Source: Clostridia bacterium
GTDB taxonomy: Bacteria; Bacillota; Clostridia; Christensenellales; Aristaeellaceae
Reading direction: 5' to 3'
DNA: 39,851 bases
Assembly: GCA_017552535.1 (NCBI GenBank)
Contig: JAFZPV010000010.1
Coordinates: 1 to 39,851 of the forward strand
Shown here: piece after piece, positions 26,871 through 34,814 of the stretch
Numbering within the stretch: position 1 is the first letter of the stretch
Layout: each line of letters begins with the position of its first letter
Notes under the pieces: generated by a model
Told to the model about the DNA's origin: nothing
The model's input: only the letters and a program-made list of their open reading frames with translations
The model's database searches: none
Position numbers and translations under genes: made by a program

Positions 26871-28640
26871 TCACTCGAACTGGCTTCTGTACAGCCGGTA
26901 GTAAAAGCCCTTTTTCTCCATCAGGCTGCGGTGCGTGCCCTGCTCCACCACGTCGCCCTTATCCAGCACCAGGATGAGGTCTGCGTTCTGGATGGTGGAC
27001 AGGCGGTGGGCGATCACAAAGCAGGTCTTGCCCTGCATCAGCCTGCGCATGGCGGACTGTATCTCCCGCTCGGTGGAGGTATCCACGTTGGAGGTGGCTT
27101 CGTCCAAAATCAGCATGCGCGCGTCATACAGCATGGCGCGGGCGATGGTGAGCAGCTGCTTCTGCCCCTTGGAGATGTTGCCGCCGTCTTCGCTGATCAC
27201 GGTGTCGTAGCCCTGGGGCAGGCGCATGATGAAGGGGTGGATGTGGGCCGCCTTCGCCGCGGCCACCACCTCGTCCATGGTGGCGCCGTCCTTGCCGTAG
27301 GCGATGTTTTCGAATATCGTGCCGCGGAACACCCAGGTATCCTGCAGCACCATGGCGTAGGATTTGCGCAGGCTCCGGCGGGTGAGGTCCCTGACGTCCG
27401 TGCCGTCCACCCGCACGCTGCCCCTGTCCACGTCGTAGAAGCGCATCAGCAGGTTGATGATGGTGGTCTTGCCTGCGCCCGTGGGGCCCACGATGGCGAT
27501 CAGCCGGCCCGCGTCCGCCCGCATGCTCAGGTCGTGGATGATGGTCTTGCCGGGCTCGTAGCCAAAGCCAACGTGCTCAAGCTCCACGTTTCCCCGCACC
27601 TCGTCGAGCGCTTTCGCGCCCGGCCGGTCGGTGAGCTCCTCCGTTTCGTCCAGCAGGGCGAACACGCGCTCAGACGCCGCCAGGGCCGAGAACAGCTCGT
27701 TCACGATGTTGGCGATCTCGTTGATGGGGCCGGAGAACTTGCGGCTGTACAGCACGAAGGAGGATATGGCGCCAAGGCCGATGTGCCCGCCCATATACAG
27801 GATCGAGCCCAGCAGGGTGATCAGCGACAGCGTGATGTTGTTGATGGTACCCATGGTGGGGCCGATGGTCACGCCGTAGCGGTCCGCGTCGTAGTACGCC
27901 TCGGCGGCGTTGGAGTTGATGGTGTCGAACTTCTCTTCCACGCGCTTTTCGTAGGCGTAGGCCTGTATGGTCTTCTGGCCGGAGAGCATTTCCTCCACAA
28001 AACCGTTCATGATGCCGTAGTTTTTGCTGCGCTTCACAAAGCGCGGCTGGGTGATCTTGCGCATCCTGGAGGTGTAGATGATGGCCGTGGGCACGCTGAA
28101 CAGCACCACTGCCGACAGCGGCAGCGAGATCGACACCATCATGAACACCGAGCCCGCCACGGTGACCACGCTGGTCAGGATGGAGGTGACGTCCGTGCTC
28201 ATGCAGGTGGAGATCACGTCGATATCGTAGGAAACGCGGCTGATGATGTCGCCCGCCTGGTTGCGGTCGAAATAGCCCACGGGCAGGCGCATCAGCTTGT
28301 CGAACACGTCCTGCCGCATGTGCTTGGCCATGCGCTTGGACACGTTCATCATGATGGCGTGGATGGATATGGTGAGCAGGGAAGAGCACGCGTAGCAGAA
28401 AAGCATGCGCATGGCGTAGTAGCGCACCCTTTCAAAGTTCACCATGCCCTTGCCGGCGGCGGCCTCGTTGATGGCAGAGCCCGCCAGGTTCGGGCCCCAG
28501 AGGGAGAGCACGTTGGAGGTCACGCACAGCGCGGCTACCAGAAGGATCAGCCAGCGGAAGGGGCCGAGGTAGGCGACCATGCGCCTGAGCGCTCCTTTGG
28601 AATCCTTGGGCTTGGTCATAATGGAATCCCTGCGCGCCAT
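26871..28640 (-). CDS. ABC exporter half-transporter (subunit with the degenerate signature)
   Basis: 589 residues: six-helix exporter domain (about 25-320), then NBD. Walker A is GPTGAGKTT, Walker B with catalytic Glu is MLILDEATSNVDT, and the switch His is in VIAHRLSTIQ. The signature reads ISKGQKQ instead of LSGGQ. The partner gene just upstream has the complementary defects, so the two form a heterodimer with one working and one degenerate ATP site, like TM287/288 or BmrCD. SD GGAGGTGG; the start directly abuts the partner's stop codon. Likely multidrug, lipid or peptide export. Confidence 0.94.
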   Translation of the reverse strand: MARRDSIMTKPKDSKGALRRMVAYLGPFRWLILLVAALCVTSNVLSLWGPNLAGSAINEAAAGKGMVNFERVRYYAMRMLFCYACSSLLTISIHAIMMNVSKRMAKHMRQDVFDKLMRLPVGYFDRNQAGDIISRVSYDIDVISTCMSTDVTSILTSVVTVAGSVFMMVSISLPLSAVVLFSVPTAIIYTSRMRKITQPRFVKRSKNYGIMNGFVEEMLSGQKTIQAYAYEKRVEEKFDTINSNAAEAYYDADRYGVTIGPTMGTINNITLSLITLLGSILYMGGHIGLGAISSFVLYSRKFSGPINEIANIVNELFSALAASERVFALLDETEELTDRPGAKALDEVRGNVELEHVGFGYEPGKTIIHDLSMRADAGRLIAIVGPTGAGKTTIINLLMRFYDVDRGSVRVDGTDVRDLTRRSLRKSYAMVLQDTWVFRGTIFENIAYGKDGATMDEVVAAAKAAHIHPFIMRLPQGYDTVISEDGGNISKGQKQLLTIARAMLYDARMLILDEATSNVDTSTEREIQSAMRRLMQGKTCFVIAHRLSTIQNADLILVLDKGDVVEQGTHRSLMEKKGFYYRLYRSQFE

Positions 28641-30407
28641 TTACTCCACCTCCCCCATCTGCGTTTCGTGAATCTGCCGGTACATGGGGCAGGAGGCCAG
28701 AAGTTCCTCGTGGGTGCCGCAGCCGATCATGCGGCCCTCGTCCAGCACGATGATCCTGTCCAGGGACATGATGGAAGACACGCGCTGGGCGATCACGATG
28801 GTGGTGGCCGCGGTGTGGCGCTCGCGTATGGCCTTTCGCAGGTTCGCGTCCGTGCGGTAGTCCAGGGCGGAGGAGGAGTCGTCCAGCACTAGGATCTCCG
28901 GCTGCGCCGCCAGCGCCCGGGCGATCAGCATGCGCTGCTTCTGCCCGCCGGAGAAATTGGCGCCGTGTATCACGGCCCTGTGCTGATAGGCGTCGTCGTA
29001 GCTTTCCACGAATTCCTGGGCCATGGCGTCCCGGGCGGCCAGGCGCACGGCCTCCTCGCTTAAGTCGCGGCCGAAGGAGATGTTTTCAAATATGGAATCG
29101 GCGAAGATCACGTCGTTCTGAAACACCACGCCGAACTTGCGGTGCAGCTCGTCCGCGCTGTAGGTGCGCACGTCCCTTCCGTCCACGAATACGTGGCCCT
29201 CCTGGGGATCGTAAAACCGCATCAGCAGGTTGATTATGCTGGTCTTGCCGGAGCCCGTGGCTCCGATGATGCCCAGCGTACCCCCGCGGGGAATGGCAAA
29301 ATCGATGTCCTCCAGGCACTTCTGCCGCTTGGAACCCGCAAAGGAGCGCTTTTCGTCCCGGGCGGCTTCGGCGTGGCTGTCATAGGAGAAGCACACGTGG
29401 TCGAAAATCACAAAGCCCTCGCGCCCGGTGTGCGCGGCCTCAGCGTCCGGGATGGGGGAAAGGGTCTGTTCCTGATCCACAGCCTGGGCGATGCGCTTGG
29501 CGGAGGCGTTGGCCTTGGAAAGCATCATAAATATGCGGTTTAGGCCCATCACGCCCATGAGGATCATGTTGAAATAGGTGAGAAACGCCAGGATCACGCC
29601 CGGCTGGGTCACGCCGTTGTTTACGCGCCTTGCGCCCACCAGCACCACCAGCGTGAGGCCCAGGTTCAAAAACAGCGTCACCACCGGCCCCGGCAGCGCC
29701 ATGATCATGCCGGCTTTGATGTCCCGGCGGGCGGTCTCGCTGTTGGCCTGGAAAAACCGCTTCGTTTCCTTTTCCTCGCGGGACAGCGCCTTCACCACTC
29801 GTATGCCCGTGATGTTCTCCCGCATTACCCGCACGATGTCGTCCATGCCGCGCTGCACCCGGTCGTACAGCGGTATGCCCTTCATGGAGATGAACACCAC
29901 CAGCGCGATCATCACCGGCGCCATGATGCACAGTATCGAGGCCAGGCCAGTGTCCATCGTGAGGGTAATGGCAATGCCGCCCACCAGCATGATGGGCGCG
30001 CGGATGCCCATGGTCTGCATGCTCTGCACGAAGGACTGCACGTTGTACGAGTCCGAGGTCATGCGGGAAATCAGCGAGGGCAGGCCCACCTCGTCCATCT
30101 GGCTGCCGGAAAGGTTCAGCGCTGAATGGAACAGGTCGCGCCGTATCTCGTAGGCGCTCTCCTTGGCGGTCTTTACGCTCAGGCGGTTGGCGTTCACGTT
30201 GAGATAGCGCACCAAAAGCGCCAGAAGGATCATCGCGATGCCCCACACGATCACAAGAGATATCTTTTTGGTGGGTACCACGTTGTCCAGCAGGTGCTCC
30301 ATCACATAGGGGATCAACAGCTCCAGCGCCGTGCCCGCGAGCTTGATGCCCATCACGCCTCCGATGCGCCTGAGATATTTCTGCAGATACTTCCATAAGA
30401 ATCTCAT
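28641..30407 (-). CDS. ABC exporter half-transporter (subunit with degenerate Walker B and switch)
   Basis: 588 residues from ATG 30407; a GTG at 30428 is an alternative start, and neither has a strong SD. Six-helix transmembrane domain, then NBD with Walker A GATGSGKTS, an intact signature FSGGQKQRMLIARALA, but Walker B ends LDDSSSALD (Asp for catalytic Glu) and the switch is IAQRVSS (Gln for His). An extra charged segment of about 30 residues (around 335-365, EAARDEKRSFAGSKRQK) lies in the early NBD. First gene of the exporter-marR operon. Together with the next gene it forms an asymmetric heterodimer. Confidence 0.93.
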   Translation of the reverse strand: MRFLWKYLQKYLRRIGGVMGIKLAGTALELLIPYVMEHLLDNVVPTKKISLVIVWGIAMILLALLVRYLNVNANRLSVKTAKESAYEIRRDLFHSALNLSGSQMDEVGLPSLISRMTSDSYNVQSFVQSMQTMGIRAPIMLVGGIAITLTMDTGLASILCIMAPVMIALVVFISMKGIPLYDRVQRGMDDIVRVMRENITGIRVVKALSREEKETKRFFQANSETARRDIKAGMIMALPGPVVTLFLNLGLTLVVLVGARRVNNGVTQPGVILAFLTYFNMILMGVMGLNRIFMMLSKANASAKRIAQAVDQEQTLSPIPDAEAAHTGREGFVIFDHVCFSYDSHAEAARDEKRSFAGSKRQKCLEDIDFAIPRGGTLGIIGATGSGKTSIINLLMRFYDPQEGHVFVDGRDVRTYSADELHRKFGVVFQNDVIFADSIFENISFGRDLSEEAVRLAARDAMAQEFVESYDDAYQHRAVIHGANFSGGQKQRMLIARALAAQPEILVLDDSSSALDYRTDANLRKAIRERHTAATTIVIAQRVSSIMSLDRIIVLDEGRMIGCGTHEELLASCPMYRQIHETQMGEVE

Positions 30408-30457
30408 ACCGTCCGGTTCGCCCGTCACCCCGCTTTCAACTGTATCGTTTGATCCGA

Positions 30458-30506
30458 ATACTACGCCGGAAAAATAAAAATGTCAAGGTGGCTTGACATT
30501 TTTATT
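30458..30506 (-). promoter_or_regulatory. Promoter of the exporter-marR operon with a 34-bp perfect palindromic operator
   Basis: Minus strand: TTGACA (30481-30486), 17 bp, TAGTAT (30458-30463). An inverted repeat with perfect 15-bp arms (AATAAAAATGTCAAG, 30473-30487; partner 30492-30506; 4-bp centre GTGG) covers the -35 box and the spacer edge. MarR repressors bind such palindromes. The alternative, a hairpin in RNA, is less likely because it overlaps the promoter. Confidence 0.85.
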
Positions 30507-30555
30507 GGAATGTTTACAGGGGAGACAAGGGTTTATAAACGCGGTGATGGTCATG

Positions 30556-30582
30556 AAAAAACCGCTCCGCTCGATGAAGCGG
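30556..30582 (-). terminator. Terminator of the 55-residue membrane protein gene
   Basis: Minus strand: CCGCT (30578-30582) pairs with AGCGG (30562-30566 or 30567-30571), then TTTTTT (30556-30561 as AAAAAA). It is 69 nt past the stop of the small gene. No gene is supported in 30507-30650. Confidence 0.62.
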
Positions 30583-30650
30583 AAATGGCTTTTGCGCATC
30601 GGTTATTGGGAAAAACCTGCTTTTCAGCTTGGCTTGTTCCTTTCCAGCCT

Positions 30651-30818
30651 TCAGTATTTGATGGCGTAGTAGATCACGTACACCCAGCCCAGGATGCCGT
30701 GAAGGATGGCCCAGCCGATGGAGTGCCAGCTTACGTAGCTGATCACCATCGCCAGCGCACAGCCGAAGGATATGCCGGTTTCCGCGGTCCTGGTAACGGT
30801 CTTTTTCTCGCTGCTCAT
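30651..30818 (-). CDS. Small membrane protein, 55 residues
   Basis: The start ATG has GAGAGG 7 nt upstream; the frame continues further upstream but into non-coding AT-rich sequence. After a charged N-terminus (MSSEKKTVTRTAE) come two hydrophobic segments (about 15-31 and 35-53), separated by SWHSIG and ending in YAIKY. No known family recognised. Small proteins of this shape with GWAILHGILGWVYVIYY are common in Firmicutes and of unknown role. It is transcribed alone. Confidence 0.7.
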   Translation of the reverse strand: MSSEKKTVTRTAETGISFGCALAMVISYVSWHSIGWAILHGILGWVYVIYYAIKY

Positions 30819-30944
30819 GCTGTACCTCTCCAAGTGTAGTTTTGATAACAGTATACCCGTCCCGCGGGGAAAGTCAATTCCATTTTTCATGATTTATTTT
30901 TGGTCTTCAGCATTCATTGCATTGTGCCCCGCCGGGGGATGAGA

Positions 30945-30979
30945 AATGAAGAATGAAGAGTGAAAAGTGAAGAGTGAAG
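30945..30979. repeat. Short tandem repeat, five 7-bp units
   Basis: Five consecutive heptamers of consensus A(A/G)TGAA(G/A), without spacers, between the small membrane gene and the tRNA terminator. The unit length is a multiple of neither helix turn nor codon. It is not in a gene. Confidence 0.8.
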
Positions 30980-30983
30980 AATA

Positions 30984-31021
30984 CAAAACGAGAACCCCGC
31001 CGCTTGGCGGCAGGATTCTCG
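30984..31021 (-). terminator. Terminator of the tRNA cluster
   Basis: Minus strand: a stem of about 15 bp with two mismatches (arms CGAGAATCCTGCCGC and GCGGCGGGGTTCTCG) with a 3-nt loop and a following TTTTG. It is 7 nt past the tRNA-Lys 3' end. Confidence 0.85.
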
Positions 31022-31027
31022 CTTTGA

Positions 31028-31100
31028 TGACTCATCGGGGATTCGAACCCCGGACACCCTGATTAAAAGTCAGGTGCTCTACCGACTGAGCTAATGAATC
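31028..31100 (-). tRNA. tRNA-Lys (anticodon TTT)
   Basis: 73-nt cloverleaf. Acceptor arms GATTCAT and ATGAGTC pair throughout (one G-U). The anticodon arm is CCTGA-CTTTTAA-TCAGG, giving TTT, and the T arm carries GGTTCGAATCC. The discriminator is A. The 3' CCA is not encoded; the next bases are TCA. Last gene of the four-tRNA cluster. Confidence 0.95.
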
Positions 31101-31112
31101 GCATAAAAATAC

Positions 31113-31185
31113 CTGGGGTGGCTGGGCTCGAACCAGCGAATCCGGGAGTCAAAGCCCCGTGCCTTAACCGCTTGGCTACACCCCA
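31113..31185 (-). tRNA. tRNA-Gln (anticodon TTG)
   Basis: 73 nt. Acceptor TGGGGTG / CACCCCA; anticodon arm CGGGG-CTTTGAC-TCCCG with anticodon TTG; T arm GCTGGTTCGAGCCCAGC. The discriminator is G. CCA is not encoded (next bases GTA). Confidence 0.95.
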
Positions 31186-31199
31186 GCGTGAACAGGAAG

Positions 31200-31274
31200 G
31201 GTGAATGGTGGGTCTCGAACCCACGACCTCCAGGGCCACAACCTGGCACTCTAACCAACTGAGCTACATCCACC
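31200..31274 (-). tRNA. tRNA-His (anticodon GTG)
   Basis: 75 nt including an encoded extra 5' G, the G-1 of bacterial tRNA-His, opposite discriminator C. Acceptor GTGGATG / CATTCAC; anticodon arm CCAGG-TTGTGGC-CCTGG with anticodon GTG. CCA is not encoded (next bases CTT). Confidence 0.95.
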
Positions 31275-31278
31275 ACAA

Positions 31279-31352
<74 letters not shown>

Positions 31353-31399
31353 AAACTTCCGCGTTACCGGAAAGCGAATTCCTCCGCTGACAAGATAAC

Positions 31400-31428
31400 A
31401 TTATACCACCGCCCGGTGCGCGTGTCCA
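31400..31428 (-). promoter_or_regulatory. Promoter of the tRNA cluster
   Basis: Minus strand: TGGACA (31423-31428), 17 bp, TATAAT (31400-31405). All four tRNA genes read from it. Confidence 0.78.
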
Positions 31429-31490
31429 TAGGACGGGCGCGATTTGACTAAAATTTTACCTGCCGGGGCCTCCGGAGGGCGGCTTTGCGC

Positions 31491-31520
31491 TTGAACAGCG
31501 CTCGCAAGGCATGATACAAT
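31491..31520 (+). promoter_or_regulatory. Promoter of the CCA-adding enzyme gene
   Basis: TTGAAC (31491-31496), 18 bp, TACAAT (31515-31520), 33 nt before the start codon and divergent from the tRNA promoter. Confidence 0.62.
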
Positions 31521-31552
31521 CGGAGCGGAAATAAGCGCATACGGAGAATAGC

Positions 31553-32896
31553 ATGAGGATACCTCAGGACGTTCAATATATCATTTCCCGCCTGCGGGCC
31601 GGGGGACACGAGGCATATGCCGTGGGCGGCTGCGTGCGGGACGCACTTCTGGGCCGCGAGCCCAACGACTGGGACGTGACCACCAGCGCCCTGCCGGAGG
31701 AGATGAAGGCCTCCTTTGAGGGGCACCGTCTGATCGAGACGGGGCTCAAGCACGGCACGCTCACCGTGATGCTGGGCGGCAAAGGTTACGAGGTGACCAC
31801 CTACCGTGTGGACGGAGAGTATTCCGACCACCGGCGGCCGGACTCCGTGCAGTTCGTAAAACAGCTTGCTTTGGACCTGGCGCGCCGGGACTTTACGGTG
31901 AACGCCATGGCCACCTGCGACGGAGAAGAGATCGTGGATCTGTTCGGCGGACGGGAAGACCTGGCCCGCGGCGTGATCCGCTGCGTGGGCAGGCCGGAGG
32001 AGCGCTTTGAGGAAGACGCGCTGCGCATCCTGCGGGCGCTGCGCTTCGCCTCGGCGTACGATTTTGAGATCGAGGAGAGCACGGCTCGGGCCGCGCTCGA
32101 TAGAAGGGACACGCTTTCAAATGTGTCGGAGGAGCGTATATTCACCGAGCTCAAAAAGCTTCTGTGCGGTCCCGGCGCGGAGAGGATACTTTTGGCGTTC
32201 CCGCAGATTATATTTACGGTACTGCCGGAGCTTGAGCCCATGTACCGGTTTCCCCAGAACAATCCGCATCACGCCTACGACGTGTGGACGCACACGGCCA
32301 AGACCGTGGGATACGCCCCGGCGGACCCGATATACCGCCTGACGATGCTGTTTCACGATTCGGGCAAACCCCGGGCACATACCGTGGGCGTGGACGGATA
32401 CGACCACTTCAAGCTCCACCAGCTCTACAGCGCGGAGATCGCCGAAAGCTGCCTGCGCCGCTTAAAGAGCGACACCCACACCCTGCGGCGGGTGCTGGAA
32501 ATGATACGGGAGCACGACCTGCGCATCCCCGCCACCGAGCACGCGGTGAAAAAGCAGATGATCCGCCTGGGCAGCGAGGCTTTTATGCGCCTTTTTCCCG
32601 TGTTCCGCGCGGACCTTCTGGCGCAGAATCCGTCGATGCGGGCGGAAAAAGCGGCCCAGGTTGACGCGCTGGAGGCGATCGCCCAAAAGCTGCTAAGGGA
32701 AAACGCCTGCCTGAGCGTCGGCCAGCTGGCTGTGGACGGAAACGACCTAAAGGCCGCGGGCATCAAAGGCCGCGCGGTGGGGGAGGCGCTCAAGACCCTT
32801 TTGCAGGACGTGGCGCTGGGCGGCCTGCCCAACGAAAAGACCGCCCTGCTGAAGCGCGCGCTTCAGCAAGGCGGCACAGAAAACGCCGGCAGCTGA
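31553..32896 (+). CDS. cca: CCA-adding tRNA nucleotidyltransferase with HD domain
   Basis: 447 residues. The class II nucleotidyltransferase head has GGCVRDALLGREPNDWDVTT (carboxylate pair DWD), RRDFTVNAMA and ERFEEDALRILRALRFA. An HD domain follows (LFHDSGKP ... AESCLRR ... REHD), as in the larger Firmicute enzymes. It adds or repairs the 3' CCA of tRNA. None of the four tRNAs encoded next to it (divergent) has an encoded CCA, so the enzyme is needed for their maturation, not only repair. SD CGGAGA. It may be a CCA-adding or an A-adding enzyme; these cannot be told apart here. Confidence 0.94.
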   Translation: MRIPQDVQYIISRLRAGGHEAYAVGGCVRDALLGREPNDWDVTTSALPEEMKASFEGHRLIETGLKHGTLTVMLGGKGYEVTTYRVDGEYSDHRRPDSVQFVKQLALDLARRDFTVNAMATCDGEEIVDLFGGREDLARGVIRCVGRPEERFEEDALRILRALRFASAYDFEIEESTARAALDRRDTLSNVSEERIFTELKKLLCGPGAERILLAFPQIIFTVLPELEPMYRFPQNNPHHAYDVWTHTAKTVGYAPADPIYRLTMLFHDSGKPRAHTVGVDGYDHFKLHQLYSAEIAESCLRRLKSDTHTLRRVLEMIREHDLRIPATEHAVKKQMIRLGSEAFMRLFPVFRADLLAQNPSMRAEKAAQVDALEAIAQKLLRENACLSVGQLAVDGNDLKAAGIKGRAVGEALKTLLQDVALGGLPNEKTALLKRALQQGGTENAGS

Positions 32897-32897
32897 A

Positions 32898-33050
32898 TTC
32901 TATGAGCAGCCCCACTTAGCTTCAATCCGCAGGGCCGGCAAAAAAAGCCTTCCCCTGGAGGGGAAGGTGGCTGAACAAAGCGAGGCCGGATGAGGTGGAG
33001 ATGCGGGCAAAGAACCGCTTGATCGCACTTCTTTCGCCCATTTCATTTCA
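32898..33050. repeat. Composite intergenic repeat including a palindrome that serves as terminator
   Basis: The left part (32902-32939, GAGCAGCCCC then TTCAATCCGCAGGGCCGGC) is a fragment of the same family as 1241-1654 and 37543-37942. It is followed by a second type of repeat: CCTTCCCC-TGGA-GGGGAAGG (32948-32967), then GGTGGCTG and GAGGCCGGATGAGGTGG. Read on the minus strand, the palindrome is followed by CTTTTTTTGCC, so it makes a good terminator for the alpha/beta hydrolase gene at 33060. Repeats of this second type resemble palindromes scattered in gut Clostridia (from memory, unverified). Confidence 0.7.
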
Positions 33051-33059
33051 TGCGCATGG

Positions 33060-33980
33060 CTACAGCCAGGCGATCAGCCGGTTCAGCTCGTCGGTCAGGG
33101 GCTTTTCGGCGCCGGGCTCGTTCTGGATCTCGTGGCGCATGGAGGCGTAGCTTCGGTGCTCGGCACGAGCCAGGCCCACGCTTTTCAGGAATTTTTCGCC
33201 CTCTGCGGCGCCTTTTTCGCCCTCCGCGCAGGGGTCGTCCGCGCCCACGGCGATGAATACGGGACACATGCCGCTCACCCTGTCCCAGCCCTTTTTGTCG
33301 TAGGCTTCATCCATGATGTCCAGCACGGCCAGGTAGTTTTCCACCGTGCCCAGATAGCCGCAAAGCGGGTCCTCTTCGTACCTGCGCACCGCGTCGGGAT
33401 CGCTGGAAAGCCAGGAGAAGGGGGAAGCTTCGCCCTTGAAGCGCGCGGCGTAATTGTCGTTCATCAGCTTGCGCACGCCTTCGTCGCGGAAACGGGCGCC
33501 CTTCACGCGTTTTTTGAACTTGAGATAGGTGCGGCCCACGCCCAGCGCCTTGTTGTCGGCGGGCAGGGCGTTTAAGATGGCGCCGTTCACGTCTCGGCTG
33601 AAGCGCTTCATATACGCCATGGCGCACAGGGCGCCCAGGCTGTGGCCGTACAGGAAGGTCTTTTTGCCGGGATAGCGGCGGATCATTTCCTCGCCCAGTG
33701 CGCGCATATCCTGCAGGATGCCGCCCGCGCCCGCGCCGTAAGTGTAGCCCAGGTCCTCTTCGCTTTTGATGCTTTTGCCGTTGCCGCGCTGGTCGTTCAT
33801 GGCACAGGCAAAGCCGTGCTCGGCAAAAAAGCGCATCACGGGCAGAAAGCGCTCCTTGTGCTCCATGAGGCCGTGGGCCATGAGCACCACCGCGCGGGGC
33901 GGCTGCTCCGGTTCCACCACGAGGCAGCTGATGGGAAGCTGGTCCACTGGGGACGGGATAAAAAACTCAGTTTCTTTCAT
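33060..33980 (-). CDS. Alpha/beta hydrolase (lysophospholipase / S33-like)
   Basis: 306 residues from ATG 33980, SD AGAGGTG; a GTG at 33989 is in frame but lies on the SD. Family Hydrolase_4: oxyanion HGLMEHKER, RGNGKS, nucleophile elbow GHSLGA, acid Asp in VGADDP and His in SMRHEIQNE. These fit monoacylglycerol lipase / lysophospholipase-type enzymes acting in the cytoplasm; the true substrate is unknown. It reads divergently from the beta-lactamase-fold gene with only 25 nt between start codons, and the two SDs lie on opposite strands over the palindrome CCTCTGAGG. Confidence 0.9.
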   Translation of the reverse strand: MKETEFFIPSPVDQLPISCLVVEPEQPPRAVVLMAHGLMEHKERFLPVMRFFAEHGFACAMNDQRGNGKSIKSEEDLGYTYGAGAGGILQDMRALGEEMIRRYPGKKTFLYGHSLGALCAMAYMKRFSRDVNGAILNALPADNKALGVGRTYLKFKKRVKGARFRDEGVRKLMNDNYAARFKGEASPFSWLSSDPDAVRRYEEDPLCGYLGTVENYLAVLDIMDEAYDKKGWDRVSGMCPVFIAVGADDPCAEGEKGAAEGEKFLKSVGLARAEHRSYASMRHEIQNEPGAEKPLTDELNRLIAWL

Positions 33981-34005
33981 ATCTTTCACCTCTGAGGAGT
34001 TTATG

Positions 34006-34761
34006 ATGCTTTACAAAGATCTGCTTTCAGGGCTCGGCGCCCTGCCGGGAAACCTGAGCGTGTGGCTGGAGGACGTGTCTTCCGGCCAGACCGTGTGCCA
34101 TCGCCCGGACGAAGACCATATCGCCGCCAGCGTGATTAAGCTGGCCGTGCTTCTGACCGCCTTCGAGGCGTTTGAAACGGGCGCGCTGGACCCCGGCCAG
34201 CTGTACAGCGTGAAACCGGAAGACAAGGTGCCTTCCTGCGGCGCGCTCACCTACCTGCACGACGGGCTCATGGTCACCCACGCGGACCTGGCGGTTCTGA
34301 TGATCATCCTGTCGGACAACACCGCCACCAACATCCTGGCGGACATCCTCGGCATCGGGTATGTGAACGGGGTGCTGGAAAGATACGGCCTGTCCGGGAT
34401 GTGCCTGCGGCGCAAGATGTTCGACGGGGAAGCCGCCGCGCGGGGCCTTGAAAATACCGTTACCGCCCGCGCCTGCGCTGTGTTCTTTCGCCGCCTGCTG
34501 AAGGGAGAACTGGTCAGCCCCGATGCGTCCCGCAAGATGCTGTCGATACTGTCGGACCAGCGGCTGAACGGCAAGATCCCCTTCTATCTGCACGGGCAGG
34601 GGATACGCGTGGCCCACAAGACCGGGGAGGACGACGGCGTGAGCCACGACGCGGGCGTCATCTTTTCGGACCGCCCCGTGATCGCGGTGTTCCTGGGCAA
34701 CGATACGGACGTGCCGGCGTTCGAACGGTACATGCAGGATACGGCGCGCCTGCTCGCTTAA
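34006..34761 (+). CDS. Serine beta-lactamase-fold hydrolase (class A-like), cytoplasmic
   Basis: 251 residues. Class A motifs are all present: SVIK (Ser42, Lys45), SDN (103-105), Glu in the omega loop (FDGEAAARG, about 142) and KTG (205-207). There is no signal peptide or lipobox, and the conserved part starts within 20 residues of the N-terminus, so export is not expected. An exported penicillinase is therefore unlikely; a cytoplasmic peptidase or esterase of this fold is more likely. The start could be ATG 34003 or 34006; 34006 has the better distance (6 nt) to GAGGAG. Divergent from the alpha/beta hydrolase gene. Confidence 0.88.
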   Translation: MLYKDLLSGLGALPGNLSVWLEDVSSGQTVCHRPDEDHIAASVIKLAVLLTAFEAFETGALDPGQLYSVKPEDKVPSCGALTYLHDGLMVTHADLAVLMIILSDNTATNILADILGIGYVNGVLERYGLSGMCLRRKMFDGEAAARGLENTVTARACAVFFRRLLKGELVSPDASRKMLSILSDQRLNGKIPFYLHGQGIRVAHKTGEDDGVSHDAGVIFSDRPVIAVFLGNDTDVPAFERYMQDTARLLA

Positions 34762-34814
34762 CCTTCTTCCCGTATATTTTACACCGGCGTCACGATAAAT
34801 GCAATACGAGGGTG

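Noticed and set aside
30480-30839. Plus-strand frame beginning in the palindrome near 30480
   Set aside because: It has no SD and runs opposite the 55-residue membrane protein gene, which has a good SD and start; its first part covers promoter and terminator signals.
30945-30979. CRISPR-like array
   Set aside because: Units are 7 bp without spacers and no cas genes are near.
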